Positions 1 through 13,300 of a stretch of 64,000 bases of DNA are shown one piece after another. Source of the stretch: Acanthaster planci (taxonomy: Eukaryota > Echinodermata > Asteroidea > Valvatida > Acanthasteridae); assembly GCF_001949145.1 (NCBI RefSeq), contig NW_019091355.1:2632209-2696208 (forward strand), given 5' to 3'. The notes under the pieces were generated by a model. That model was not told the origin of the DNA. It saw nothing but the letters and a program-made list of their open reading frames with translations, and ran no database searches. A program made the position numbers and the translations under genes. How positions within the stretch are numbered: the stretch's first letter is position 1; every line of letters begins with the position of its first letter.

Positions 1-3000
1 TGACCAAGACATTCTGGGGACACTTGAATGTCCCCACACTGTAGTCCAAACAATAACATATGGTATGGGTAACATATCTTCCTGGAATGTCCTGTTGGAA
101 CATTGATTCAGTCACATGCGGAGGGGCTGCAAAAACTTTCCATTTTAGGCAAGTGACTTGGGCAGATAGTGCCAATTCAAACTCCGGTGATTTGGAAAAG
201 CACCACGTGTGCATTGATAACTACCAGTGATGAGTGATTGCGAATGCGATGGAATGCTAACGTCCTTGTATGTGCGTGCGATGCTACTTCATCACGTTCA
301 AATCCACTTGCCTCAAAAGGCTCACTTGCTGTATTATATTTCCCAGAATTCATCAAGAGGTCCGGGTCAATAATCCTGACCTACAGTGACTTCCTTTGAA
401 CAAGATAAGAGAGACTGACCAACTGGCAGGTAGCTGGTCAGCTCCTGGTCATCGTAGGCCCATTGCCTGACCAGAGACTGCTCCGATGACCTCATTTGTC
501 ACCATGCCAATATTGGCCTTGAATGAACTTCGTTAATCAAATTCACTGAGACAGTAATTAACTTGTATCCATCTGTTCAGCCAGGTCTTTTATTCAGGGT
601 ATCTTTTATCTTTCTGGTCCAAACTTTCTGTAATTTCAAAAGTCACCATGATCCCATCTGACAGGTGGAGAATATTTGAGCAAATGGAAGACACTGTTTA
701 CCAGGATGAAACTTGGAGATTCACCTCTTTGGATTCCATTTTGTCAGGTGAAATTGAATGAAGGTGGAAATGGCAAGCCAACCTCACTTTTCCAGTGCCT
801 TAAGTGATCATTTCCAGGCCATTGAATGATAGTCGTTCAAAGCCATTCGGAAGTTGTACAGCGGTTTCCTGTCTAGAAGGCTCGAGTATAGATAGATGTT
901 TGCACTACCGGGAGTCTCTCAGACACTTTTTATTTAGACAACCCCATTTAAAAATTCTATTTAAGAAACAAAAACAAGATTACTCGCCGAAAATATGTTT
1001 GCCCTCCTGTACAAGAGGTTTATACTCCTAAAAATCTCTTCAGAATACACGTCTTCGAAGCAAATTTGAACAGCAGAGAAGGAAACAGTGGACTAGGAAT
1101 AAAATGTGATGCCAAATAGGTGACAATTTGTGACAGCCTTTTCCACTAAATTTGCAAATGGAAGCATTGAGTTTGTCTATTGTTACACATGCTTGTACCA
1201 TACCATTGAAAGACGAGCAGTACAGTAGTGTACGCATAGCTGTACTCATGTTCACTTTCAGTATTGAATTGAATGGATAGCTTCACTCGTTAAAATATTT
1301 TTGGGAGGGCGATATACCCCAAATGATGTCATTAGTGAATTCCATACACCCACTGAAAAGGGAACTTTGGAAAGGACTTGCCAAATTGTGGCCATTGCCC
1401 TTTGCCGACCGGTGTCTGAGATTACTCATTGGAAAGTTTAAGGGATACTTAGTCATTGATTTTTGCAGAGTAGGTTTGCACCCCGGGGTGAAGAGTGTGC
1501 ATTGCCAAGAATCAGTGTGTTATTTCTTTTCTTTCAGAAAACAGTGCTCAAGAAATGGAAAAAAAACACACATATTTACGTTTGGTTTTTTTTCCAAAAC
1601 AACGTACGCATAAAGTCAAATTGAACCTAGAAACTGACATGCATTATTCTGGAGTTGTTTTAAGATTTGATAATGCTTTGCAGGCTCACCGTGCAGTAGG
1701 AGATGACCCAAAACCAGAAAATATGTATCTGCTCATCTGGCCGCTAATCTTATAAAAACAAAAGATAACAGACAGATGGCTTCTCAGCATGCTCTGTGGG
1801 GGAAGGAGAGTGTGTTTTCAAATGAATTATGGTTGATGTTACCGTGGCAACCAGTTAACCGTCCTTGCATCAACAGCATACTCGCTACAGAGAGTAAGTA
1901 AAATGCAGGGATTTCACTTCCAAATCACCCAAGATCTGCTCCGGCAAGATCCAGGGGAGGCATCGCACTGATGCATTGCCATGGAAACGGGAGTAATATC
2001 TCTGCTGCTGGAGGGTGTGTGGCAGTCGGAGGGATGCGATTAGGATGTTATTTCACATACCTTGGGATTCCGTCCTCCGTAATGAAATATGCATGCGCTT
2101 TATTTAGCACAGGCACATGTGTTGGAGGCGCGAGGCATGAATTTGATGTAGTGGTTTGAGTCTGTGAGAGTCATGTGATGCTGTAGCATTTTTAATGCAA
2201 GATTTGTTGCTTCTCCCTGTGTTGTCTCGTCACCATTTTCACAGGAATCTGAAATCGTCCTGCAAATTCTGTCCGTCCTGAGTGTTGCCAGCTATGAATA
2301 CGTGCCATTTAACCTGGCATTGGCCTTTGTAGTGAAATTTGTGCTGTAAAAGAGGAAAGTGTTGATGTTACAACACAAGTGAAATTTAGAGCACCTGGAC
2401 CATAGGCAAAGCTTCTTGATTTTTTTCCTGACCACTGTGCTGTAACAGGAGACAGTGGAATATCAGTTCAGCTCTGCATTTTAAGGCTCTGAATTTGAGA
2501 TGTTTTGTGGGCCCAGAAATGCTCAAACGCTAGATTTTCTTCAGGCTCACATTCGGAGACTGTAGCTCATTGTGACACTGCTGGATACTGCATGTGACTT
2601 CCTCCCAAACTTCTCCACCTAAAGGCAGAATGTGGCAACAACCTCCACGATGCACATGTTGTGAGGCTAAGATTGTCAGGAGGAAATTACTAAGGAGACC
2701 AGGAAGGGACCGGGGAGGTTGCTATGGCAACAGAGGCTCTGGGCCCAGACTTTTTTCTGCTCTTGTAGCGCTTGTGGCCCAAAATAAAAATGACTGTTAG
2801 GTGAAGAAATTGTTATCGGATCAAAGGATTGTCAGTAATACAAAACTAGGTTTGTGACTAGGGGAAACATGTGTGTCTAGATTACACCGAGATAACTAAT
2901 GCCAGGTCGTGCAAAGCATGATTCAAATTATACCTGTACAGACTGAATAACAGAAAAGTTATTTTGAAGATGGGCAAGTCTGAACACTGCATTGTTATTC

Positions 3001-3209
3001 ACAAAGGAGAGACAAATCTTTCACTTTCAAAGATGAAATTCTTTGGCAGGTGCAACTAGAAAAGAGTATGCAAGCTGCTGAAAAAGGAAGAATTATCCAG
3101 GATCTTTGAGACGGTATTGTTACAAACCTTAACGACATGTGATCAGAGGAAAAGAAACAAGAATGTTCATATCATAGTCACAACGGAAACTGTTTCTGTA
3201 TTTTCCAGC

Positions 3210-3273
3210 TACACAGCACCATATCACATCGCACAATGTAACAACATTGCGCGATGTGATATGGTGCTGTATA
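3210..3273. repeat. Near-perfect hairpin, 30-bp arms, 4-nt loop
   Basis: The left arm 3210-3239 pairs with the right arm 3244-3273 with two mismatches, leaving a loop of four bases. The loop is too small for a typical microRNA precursor. A miniature foldback transposon relic or a palindromic insertion is more likely. Confidence 0.85.
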
Positions 3274-3828
3274 GCACTGAGTGAAATAAATTAGTAGTGA
3301 TCCACTCAGGAAAAGCCACAATTTACCAATGTGATCTAAATGTGTACCGCATCTGTGTGTACATGTGTGTTTATTTCGAAATGACATTTGCACAGTTTTG
3401 CAGACACAGGATTTAAACCAGACAGTTAGAAGTCTTTTTTGCAGCTTTTTATCCAAGTCATCCTCGGCAGATCATTCCAAGATTTGAAAGTCCCCTCTGA
3501 ACTTTATGTCCATGTACATTAGACAGGCTAATCTTCACTATTTATAAGGCACCATGAATTGGCTTAACTGGATAATACACAAGAGATTTGGCAATTAAGG
3601 GAGACAGCCTTCCGCCTTCCCCATGGCCTTCAGTAAAGTTTCCTGAAAACCAGCTTTTTGCTCTCAATCTGAAAAAGAGTATTTAGTCGTGACCCTTGCG
3701 CGACATTTTTTTTTCCAACAGGAGATTTCCAGTCGTACGAATGAGGTTGAGGATAACCCAAAGCGGAGGCGTTGCCAGGTGTCGAGTTTGAAATAGTCAG
3801 GTCAAATTCAAAACCTTTCCTTCCCAGC

Positions 3829-3936
3829 TTTCCTTGGTTGCAAGACCTGTGCTATATCACCCCCCCCCCCCCCCCCACCCCNCCTTCCCAGCTTTCCTTG
3901 GTTGCAAGACCTGTGCTATATCCCCCCCCCCCCCCC
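3829..3936. repeat. Tandem duplication (54-bp period) with poly(C) and a single N
   Basis: A unit starting CCTTCCCAGCTTTCC and ending in a long C tract occurs at 3829-3882 and again at 3883-3936. The two copies are almost identical and the ambiguous base N at 3882 falls exactly at their junction. This could be a genuine tandem duplication, but duplication on both sides of an N next to poly(C) also looks like an unmerged overlap at an assembly join. Confidence 0.8.
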
Positions 3937-6311
3937 GACACACACTATTGGAAAAGCCCGTAGCAACAGCTCCTCTGCAAGTTCTAACAAAATTTCAAAC
4001 CAGAATTGGCAACGTCAGCTGCCTTCAGCACACCGTGGATGACCAAATTGTGTTTGATTTCATCAATTTGTTCTCCCTCGGTTGCCTTCAGCCAAAGTAC
4101 AGTTTATACACTGAAGCACCTAGAGGTATACTTCCGAAAATTCTGATGCACCTGGTATTTTTGTCCTCCATAATATTTTCCCCAAAAAGACAATTTAATT
4201 TTGTTGTCTGCCCTTCGGCACACTCTCGAAGAAAATTTGTTCTTTCTATAATAGTGATCAACTGATCAGGGCCATTTCCCTCCTTGTCATCTTGGGCGGG
4301 TGAAATTCTCCAGCCGATCACAGGTGGCTGCATCCAGCTGCCGCTGATGGTACATTTACATGCTGCCCTCCCTTGGTCAACCGGAGACAACATTCCGTGG
4401 TCTCACCACTGCAGAATTTCACAGCGTGCAGTCAGTTCTTCCTGCACAGGTGTAGTGGTGCACTTTGGTTTGGAGCCGGGATTTTTTCCCGTTAACCTCA
4501 AGGGGGGGGTTGGAAAGCCTGTGGTTGTTTTGTTTGTTTTATATGCATCAGACATGATACCATTGGATGTGTATTACCATGCTGTGTATGATTTGGCTGA
4601 AATGTGTGTTTCAGTTAGTATTTCACGTATAAGCAACATTTACAGCGCCAAATATCACGGGATCAGGATGACAAACATGGACCTCTTCCCAGCAATTTTT
4701 TTTTTTTTTTTATGTACTCTGATGAGAGGACAAGATTTCTTTTGGATCGTTTCTTTCATTTTCTTTCCCCCAAAGCGTGTGAAAATTCCTAAAACTTGGC
4801 CTCATCATCCATCAGAAGGGCTGTGAAAGTTGCATACAGAAATTCTCAACACCTCGCAAGAATTTGGCTCTGGATCTTCTGCTGATCCTGGCATTAATCT
4901 CGATGAAAAGCGTGAGGTGTGGGAGGCAATGTGGGCCTAATTTGAGTCCCAAGCGTCTCAATTTAAATGGCGTGACTATACATTCTCTGCTTTTCCTCAA
5001 TCAGGGTCTGTGCATGTGTATTCAGATTACAGCAGAGTGGTATGTGCTGTCCTGCCATTATCAATACGAGGTCCAGCTCCCAGTTTCTTGGGATTTTGTC
5101 TTAACACCATCCAAGGAAGTGCTATCCCAGGAAGCGCTGGCTTCAGTTTGTGGTTGGGCTGTCTTCCGCTGGGCTGCAAATGATGTCTGTTGGTGGTATG
5201 GTAATGATGGCCGTGTGAATGATGCTAGACACTGATGCTGTCAACCACGGTACTTAGCCTTGGCGATGAAATATTCATAGTGCCGAAAATTGGGGTTCCC
5301 AGCACTTTCTATTGACTTTAAGTTCTCAAACTTGCACCTGTAGGTACATGTGCATGTGTCTTATTCAACAGTTCTGCTGGTAAATATAGCAGTATACATT
5401 TTTACAAATTTTCAGCTTTTACCATCTTCTAAAACATGGCCTCAGTAATGTGGTGTGGGAAGTATAGAAAGTTTGTTGTTGATGGTTTTTTGAGGTTTTT
5501 AGTTGGAGTATTGAGGGTGTTTTTCTTTATCTTGGGTTTTTCAGGGGAGGGGGTTGAGTGGTTAAACTGTGGAGTGTTGGTTTCGCTTCACGACCAGTCT
5601 TTTCCTTCCTCTGTGGTTCCACTGAGTTCCTGGGTGGAAGGCCTCGAGTACTATTTGGCCACTCTTCCAAAAACCTTTCTCCTGATTCCCAAATGGTAGG
5701 GACATCCAAGAATGCCAGGCCAACAGGCTCAGGGGAAAAATGCCTTGTGGTTAACCAACACAGCAGACGCTCACTTTGAAGGGTGCACTTCAACGCAGAA
5801 GGAGATGTTGATTGTTTCTGAAAAACTGTTCCCTGCAGCTAGTCTAGCGAAACCCTTGTGTTTTAGTTTTTCTGTCTCTGTGGGCTCCAGGAGTCTCGCT
5901 GAGGAGGTCTGTCTTCTGCTGTTACAACCAACCTTTGTGATATCATAAATATTTAGAATACTTGTCCTTTTGCCAGACAATTTTCACTTTGGCAAATGAA
6001 GGTTTGGAAGGGTAAAAATTTGTCGTGAATAATGCATGTGTGTTATTTTAGAATTTTATTTATCGGGGTCTCTTTTGAGTTTAAATTTATATCAAGTTTC
6101 GTTGATGTGTTTTTCCAGACAGCTGAATGTATTCACTGATCAGAAGTAAATTTTTATCTTTATCATATCCTAAAAATACAAAAGAAGAAGATATTGGAAT
6201 TCCTCTCTACGGCTGATTCATATTAAGTCTGCATATCAGGTGTGTGATCACCAGAACTAAACACGGGTATTTTTTTTATTCATTCGTATTTTTAACTTGA
6301 TTTTTCCTCAT

Positions 6312-6501
6312 GGTGTGAACAGTGGCGTAGCGAGGGCTAAATGCCCAGGGGCACCCGGGGTGCACAGAGTTTTTCAAGGGGGCAAGACTAGAGAATAAGC
6401 TGTAGTTGCATAGCTATATAAACTCAACAGAGATCTCAAATGAGGGGAGGACACAGGGGGCCCCCCTCCCCTCCCCCTCCCATTACGCCACTGGGTGTGA
6501 A
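6312..6501. mobile_element. Non-autonomous hAT-like MITE with 8-bp target duplication
   Basis: The element proper runs 6320-6493 (174 bp). It begins CAGTGGCGTAGC and ends with the inverted form TTACGCCACTG. It is flanked on both sides by the identical octamer GGTGTGAA (6312-6319 and 6494-6501). An 8-bp target-site duplication with CAG...CTG inverted termini is the hallmark of the hAT superfamily. There is no room for a transposase, so it depended on an enzyme supplied elsewhere. The interior is rich in G and C runs. Confidence 0.85.
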
Positions 6502-7432
6502 AGATGCAAAGTTTCTCTTCTCAGTCCGAGCTCTAATGAATTACACACTGTGGACATTGTATGCTGAGCAATAATGGCGCAGAAGCACCTTCCTGAATGT
6601 TGCTTACTCAATTCTAATGCTCCTGTGCTTTCTCTGGCTGGAGAGGTACCGTTCTTACCCGCTCACTTGACGTTTTCAATGGACTGTATATTTCTTCCAC
6701 TGCTTACATTGTGGTCACTTTAAGTGCTCTGTGGGCAGACCACAAATTCCTCCCCATCACAGCACAGATCCTGAGGCACAGTTTGTGTGGTCCTCAATAC
6801 TCAAAATGTTGAATTCCTTCAGCCTTGATTCCACATCCCTGCCAGTCCCATCAACACATTATCATCCAAAGGATGCAAAGTATCCGGCCCTGGGATGAAG
6901 TTCAGTGCTTAACCAACACAAAAGATGGCACCGTATCAGATCACTTTTCCTCCAATTCACGGCCCCAAGGTCCTGAAGAAATTGTTAGAGATCCTTTCGG
7001 GTGAGCAATTAAAAATAATGTTTCAGTCAGAATGGCAACCCAGCCTCCAACTTAATCAGCAGAAAAGAATGGATTTTTGCACAGCACTTGTGAAGAGGTT
7101 TTGTCAAATTCCTCTTTGCAGATTTAGTATCTGAACCATTTGACAATGCAGTTTTTCTCCGGTGTGTAATGATGTTATTTCTGTTTTGCTAATTTAATCC
7201 TTCGTCAATCATCCATATATTTTACGTCCTTTTCAGTGAAGAAAACAGAGCAACCAAATCGAAACAAATGTTGACCTACATAAATATACACTGTACATAC
7301 GTACAAGCAAATATCAAGAGACAAAGGGGCATCATGTAAAAAGCAAGATTTAATTGTCACAGGAAATTACTGCTCAGGAGGAACAGGTGATAATGAAGTG
7401 TTAATAATTTCCATATGATGACACTTTGCCAG

Positions 7433-7548
7433 GGTTTGCAGGGCTTCCATCTTGCAGACCAGTGCTTTTGTTCCACAGATGTACAAAGGAGGTTTCCCTG
7501 TGGAACAAAAGAGTTATCCAGCAAGATGGCTGCAGCGCAAAGCCTCTA
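7433..7548. mobile_element. Dispersed palindromic element, copy 1
   Basis: An imperfect palindrome of about 115 bp. The outer arms carry CCATCTTGCAG near the left end and GCAAGATGGCTG near the right end. An inner palindrome is built on TTTTGTTCCACAG and CTGTGGAACAAAAG. Two related copies lie at 46611-46735 and 47376-47490, so this is a repeat family. No coding capacity; it is probably a MITE. Confidence 0.8.
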
Positions 7549-10147
7549 TAAGATATTACCAATATAGTTATCAGAAGAGAATGCAGTTTACTTCATGGGT
7601 TTTGAAGTAAACTTCTTGTATGGCACCTCACCACCGGTGGGAGATAAAGTATGTGAAATTGAAAGACTACCTGGCTATCCCGATTAATCCACATGGATTG
7701 TGCATGTTATTTATATAAAAACTTGAGGTCCATTTATAGATAACTAACCTGGGAGGGTAACTCAGCAACCTACATGTAGGGCAGAAACAGGAAAAGTTGC
7801 CTACTCTGCCCAGAACTAAGATGAATTACACCGACCCTTTTGAGTGACGTGCCAATTTATTGGCACGACTGGAAGGAATATGGACACTGGGAGGTTTGAC
7901 ATCAAACAAGAATAACTTTTGGGTGGTATATGCTTGAGTATATTGATGGATGAATGATATCACTGATGTTATCGCCCGGCAGTCAGAGGGAAATTAGCGG
8001 GGAAGGAACTTGGGAAAGGAACAAGGGAAGAGGCCAGTAACTGAATTAGTATATATTCTGGAAAGCCAACAGTCTCCCCATCTGAAGACGGTGGAGTATA
8101 AGTTGTGTTGACGGACATTTATTAAAAAATTGAACGATTCATCGTAACCTGTGCACAACCTGGAATTTGCCCTGCAACTTTTCCTATTTGTTGAAAACCC
8201 AAAGTGAAAAAAACTGCCCCTCTTGATCACAAACTCTCTTTTCAAGGATGTTGAAATTATCAGCAGTACGTAATATGAACTCTCTGGAAAGTTTTTAAAA
8301 CTTTCAACTTGGACCTGATTTTAGGAGATACCTCAAGAAGTTTCTAAGCCTTCCATGGTTTCACTAATTGTAATAGTGTTTTGAGAAGACTTGAAGTCCA
8401 TGTGTCAGGCCTTTCACTAACAGCCAGGGCATCTTTGAATTCTGGCTGGCTATCAGCAGTACAGAAGCAAAGTGTCAAAAAATCTCACGCATCTATCAAA
8501 AACACCCACAAATTACATGCAATACTGCTAGTAATTATACTAAAGAAAATTCCGCCCTTTTTAATGCTAATGAAACAAATGTGCAGTTGGAGGGCAAAAT
8601 CTGTTACCAGCAGGGGGTGAACATCGTGCAAAAATTTGCTGCCGCATACAACTGGTAGAGTATTAAATCTTTTCGTGCCTCCTTCTTAGTGTTGTCAACA
8701 AGGCGCATGCAGAAAAAAAGTATGCACCACATGCGAGGAGCCGATGACAAGGGAAGAGAATTTTGGCTGGGGCTTTGGTTGGAGACAGCAGGGACCGGAA
8801 CAGGAGGGTAGTTTTTGGTGAAACATCCCAGGGAGAAAAGTGTCTGTCTCGGGAGGAATTAAGACATCAGGTTGTAGCAGTGTAAGGTTGCCGGCTCCCG
8901 TTCACAAGAAGCAATGGTGGCACCAGGTTGACAGATTTCGCATAGTTTGTGGCATTTTTCAAAGGAGATTCAGCTAAGAATTAAGTCAATAATTAAAACC
9001 TTTCGGGGTTGACAGACTGACCTTCTTTCGGGTGGAATTGATCCGGGTCAGGTGTTGAGTAATCACATCACTGTGTTCGGTTTTCAAAACTGACATCAGA
9101 CAGATTGGCATTAATCTGGAATCTAGGATATCTGAGGCATTTCTTTTTCTCGACTTTATACTGATCTTTAGTTCAATTTTCTGTGGAACCTGTGGTTGAT
9201 TTGCCACTTGAGAGTGATGCCCTCAACTTGGACTCGTCACTGAACTGAACCTGTTGTGTGACACAAGAGGGCGCCATTGCATGATGGCACAGTTGACTCC
9301 AGGAGGCTTGTGGCTGCATGCATGAAATTCTTGGATACAGGAGATGCATGTATCACTCGGTGGCAGTGTTGAATCAATGAAGGACTCGCGTTGATAGATT
9401 ATGTTCACGCTCCTATAGATTGACTTAGTCTTTGAAAATGATTGTTCATCGCAAAATAAATTATTGTGTAGTCTGAGTGCTTTTATACAAAAAGATGGAC
9501 TATTTCATCCAGCCGTCTTTTTCTTCAAGCATGATGTCATAGTAGAGATGTATGTTTTTATACAATGAGCATTAAATTTCAAAGAAAATTTAAGTATTAA
9601 GGGATTCTCCTGTTGCTTTTCATTGTTACAAGATTCTGTTAAAGATTTTTACGCGGCTGTTGCAACCTCTGATTCGTTTCGTCAGATGATATGTCAGATT
9701 TTGTCCGTCAGTATTCCATGGTGGTTTCATTTATGCTAACTGAAAGAATTACCCTTGGTTCTTACTTTTTGTTTCAGTGACAATGAAGTTTTGTTCATTT
9801 CCAGCATCACACTGTTAGGGTTGTAATTTCTCAGTCCTCCCCCCCCCGATTTCAGGCTGTTACAGTTCATTTGGAATTTTAAAGGGGTCAGCCATTCAGG
9901 TTTTGCTTTTGTTTTTGTACTTGGTGCTAAAACCCTAGATGGAGATTAACATACACGTAATCGTAGCAATTTGGAGGAGAATCCATGCATTGTAAGCTGC
10001 TTTAAAAGCCCTGAAGAATCACAGTATTTATTGTTGTCATTGTTACAACCCTTCTGCTAGATGTTTTATTGATTTCTCCTCATCCCCAATCTCTAAACTG
10101 AGGCGTTGCACTTAACCATCGCCCCCCGACTTTCTATTTTCCATCAG

Positions 10148-10322
10148 GTGCCGCACCAACCTTTGCGAGAGAGCTGAAGGACAAGACCTACCTACCAGGG
10201 GGCCGTGCTACGGTGTCGTGCTCGGCGTCGGGCTACCCCTCGCCCAGGCTCACCATGATGAAAGACAATGTCACGTTATCGAAGGGGGCCATCAGGGGCA
10301 TTTCCTACAAGAGCGGAAAAGG
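10148..10322 (+). CDS. Exon A: N-terminal half of the Ig domain
   Basis: Preceded by a pyrimidine tract and CAG acceptor (TTCTATTTTCCATCAG) and followed by the consensus donor GTGAGT. The 175-nt exon enters in phase 1 and leaves in phase 2. It encodes residues beginning APTFARELKDKTYLPGG and includes the first Ig cysteine in VSCSASGYPSP, typical of an I-set domain. The position usually held by the core tryptophan reads LTMMKDN, so the Trp appears replaced by Met. In vertebrate NRG1 the Ig domain is also encoded by two exons, which I recall as about 178 and 122 nt; this pair is 175 and 110 nt. The Ig domain probably binds matrix or heparan sulfate, as in type I neuregulins; that is inference. 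Confidence 0.82.
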
Positions 10323-13300
10323 GTGAGTGGTCATGTGACTTCCGATTTTAGCCTGATCCCTCTGCCACCCCCCCCACCCACCAAAACATGAGAGGTTGGG
10401 ACATCTTGTGAAAATAAGTGAAAAGGTTTGTTGAATTCCGTAGATTTTGATGGAGAACAGTGTTCGTAAAAGAGGAAAGAAAATAACTGTTTAAATTAAA
10501 AGTAGGAAATGAGCAATTTCTACGCAATGATAGCAAACGCTAGTAGGCAAACTGGTTTAATCTGTTCTTGATTAATAAGAAGCATTCATATCAGAGCACT
10601 TCACTATTATCGGCCATCTTCATCAGATAGTCAGATCGGTTCTCTGCCATCACAGGTATCTTGGTTAGAAAAAGACAACTGGAGACCAGTGCTTTTACCT
10701 AGGAAACACCAGCACCGTTCATGGATTGAACAAGTGTACACACAGGTGTACATGTGTGTACTTTGTTTTAGAGTTTCACAAATGACCACTGGGTTGCAAT
10801 TTCCTGGATTTTTCAGGATTTCAGACACAAAGCCCTGCATTTCTAGAGCTTTAAAGTCATTCAGGTTGTGCCTTGGACTTGGGAAAAATGGGCAAAAAGC
10901 CATATGCTGGATTGACAAAATCACAGTCATTTTGGAGGGAACTCTTGCCTAGGGCATTAAAAGGAGTCGTGCAAAGTCACAGTGCTTTGGTGTAGTGGTA
11001 TTCAACTCCTCAGCTGGATGTTACGTTGATTTCACTTCATCCTCCGATCTCACCCCTGAGACCATTGTAGCCAGCCTTTATGATCTGATAAGTTTCCCCC
11101 ACTTAAAGAGAAGCATTTACTTTGTAGCTTCTACTGATGAAGTGTTTGGGGTTTGTGTTAATCTTGAACTCCAGGGGCATCAAGTTAAAACTGAAGAACC
11201 TACAGAAAGCAGTTCACGAAGGAGTGTACGCGTGCATTGCTGACAACGGGGTCCACCCCCAGATAATGACAAGTGCAACCATCGGTAAGAGATACATGTA
11301 CATAGATCAGATCACTGTGTAGCCTATCCTATTGCTCCTGTCTATTATGAAAATCACACTTACCTTAACAAGCGGATAATCAGGTTTCTGGATATGTAGA
11401 ACCACGCAAAAACGACCTTGCCAATTCGCGATGGCCAGAGCGATTCTTGCTGCTCTGTGTGTCCCACAAATGTTTCCACAGAGATCTGTAAATTCGCAAC
11501 TTCAACGCGCAACTTCTGCGATCGTCCAATGGGAGCCTGTGAATCGTGGCGGGTCCGCCTTTGTGACGAAGTCACTTATGAACCGGATTGGGAGTCCTTG
11601 GAAAGTCCCAGTGTTTTATTGTTCTTGGTATGACCCCTCTGCCGTATATTTTGTGACTTTCTCTTCATCCTCCATCTTAAACCCGTCATTTCTTCATGCG
11701 TAGAATCTGTAATACATTGTGCATCCCTATTTGTCTCTGTTTTCCTCGGTCAAGGCACATTTCTTTGCACTGTCTGCATGCATTAGCCGATGAGCTTGTC
11801 TTTGAGAAGCCTTCTAGAATTCAGGGGGGGGTCAGCTCTGTTTATGGTATAAGCACGCAGTGCCATATTCTTTACACTTTGGACAGCATTTAAATGGACA
11901 CAGGACCTTAAATCAATGTTATCTCAGAGCTAACCGGGGAAACACGATCATGGCCATTGGCTGTCTGATGCATCTGTTCGGGATCAGGTGGTCTCTCCCA
12001 TTGGATGCGATAATTGCAAGTTTGAAGTCAATAATGGGCGACAGAACCAGAGGGAGATGAGGATTCACATCCCCCCTCCCAGTGTTTGAAATCATTTTTC
12101 CCAACTATTCAATTTACGTCCACGAAAACTGACAGAAACGTACATGTACATGCAGCGTAATGGGCATTATTTTGGTTCACAAAATTCACCATCGATCTCT
12201 ATGGTGGTGTATCCTTGGTTTTGAACTCTTGATGTTTGGTTGGCTCGTCTTCTGGCCACCCTTGACAAATCTTGAATTTGCCTGTCCGTGCCTTTTAGTT
12301 GCATCCAGAATAGATGTCTCAATGTGCATACCAAATTTAGAGGCGGGGGAAGCCATCAGGTAGCAGAGATTTTGCCCCGCCTTGTCAGAAGATGGGAAAG
12401 CGCTCTTGTAAGTTGCGGCTAATGACATGAAAACCTACTCCTGTCTGTACTTGCGATACAAACAACTACACATGTAACTTGAGAGTTATACTGTCGCGGC
12501 TGAGTTTGCACGGCAGTCGCGGCTGCATGCAGAATGTCTCCAAACATAGCCCCGTTTTACAGGTAACATCGCGCGAAAGGGCACTGTGGTTATTAGTCTA
12601 GCTCATCCTTCTCAAAGATGAAACACCGCTGTCTCGAATCTTCGGTGTTTGATTAACGGCTGGCGTCTGATCGGACAGCATAAACACTTGTCATTCCATG
12701 TGACCGTGGGCCCATCTCAGATCCATCAAGAGGCGGCCTAGGACGGTTGGCAGCACAGTGTGGATTTTAAAACGCGACCGTGTGGAATTGGTTTTTTTTT
12801 AATGGGGCATGCTTAAAACAGTGATAAGGTGGTGAACACGTAAATGGCTGCAATCAGACGTGGAGCATGTGCAGTGGAAGCTCCAAAAAGCTTCAGTCAG
12901 CTTTGCGTGGGAGCGGCATTTAAATTCTCGTGCCGGTATTACCCAAAAAAGGTTTAGGGATTTTTTTTATGGCATTCAGTAAGGGCAGTACTTACATTAA
13001 TTGCATACCAGCACCTTAGATAAACCACATGGGCATGGTAACTGTTTGTGTATATTTACCATATCCTTGATACCACTCTGATCATATTTGCTATTACAAC
13101 ACTGGTTCTGTGTTGGCGCTAGATATCATTTGTCAAGTTTGGTGAGTGATTACACAGTTCAGTTACTGTGTCCACCCATCATGTGAATGGAACAATCCAT
13201 TGGTCAGTTTTATTTTTTTAACTCATTACATCATCTCATACCACACAGATCTTTATCTCAAATTGAATTAAATTATCATCTTATTTCACCCTGTTGGTGT

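Larger units (their letters stand above)
1..10147. other. Upstream or intronic DNA, no supported exon
   Basis: No exon can be supported here. Open frames are short, overlap on both strands, and lack recognisable domains or good flanking splice sites. The first Ig exon at 10148 starts in phase 1, so at least one coding exon for the Ig-type N-terminus must lie upstream, either unrecognised in this stretch or outside the window. The stretch holds a 30-bp-stem hairpin (3210-3273), a duplicated block around an N (3829-3936), a hAT-like MITE (6312-6501) and one copy of a dispersed palindromic element (7433-7548), listed separately. Confidence 0.6.

Noticed and set aside
296-306. GTTCAAATCC, a tRNA box B-like string
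   Set aside because: No matching box A or acceptor stem within the required distance.
2594-2800. Basic, Lys/Arg-rich short frame considered as a type I neuregulin N-terminus
   Set aside because: It has no phase-1 donor in a sensible place, and the resemblance to the basic head of NRG1 is only compositional.
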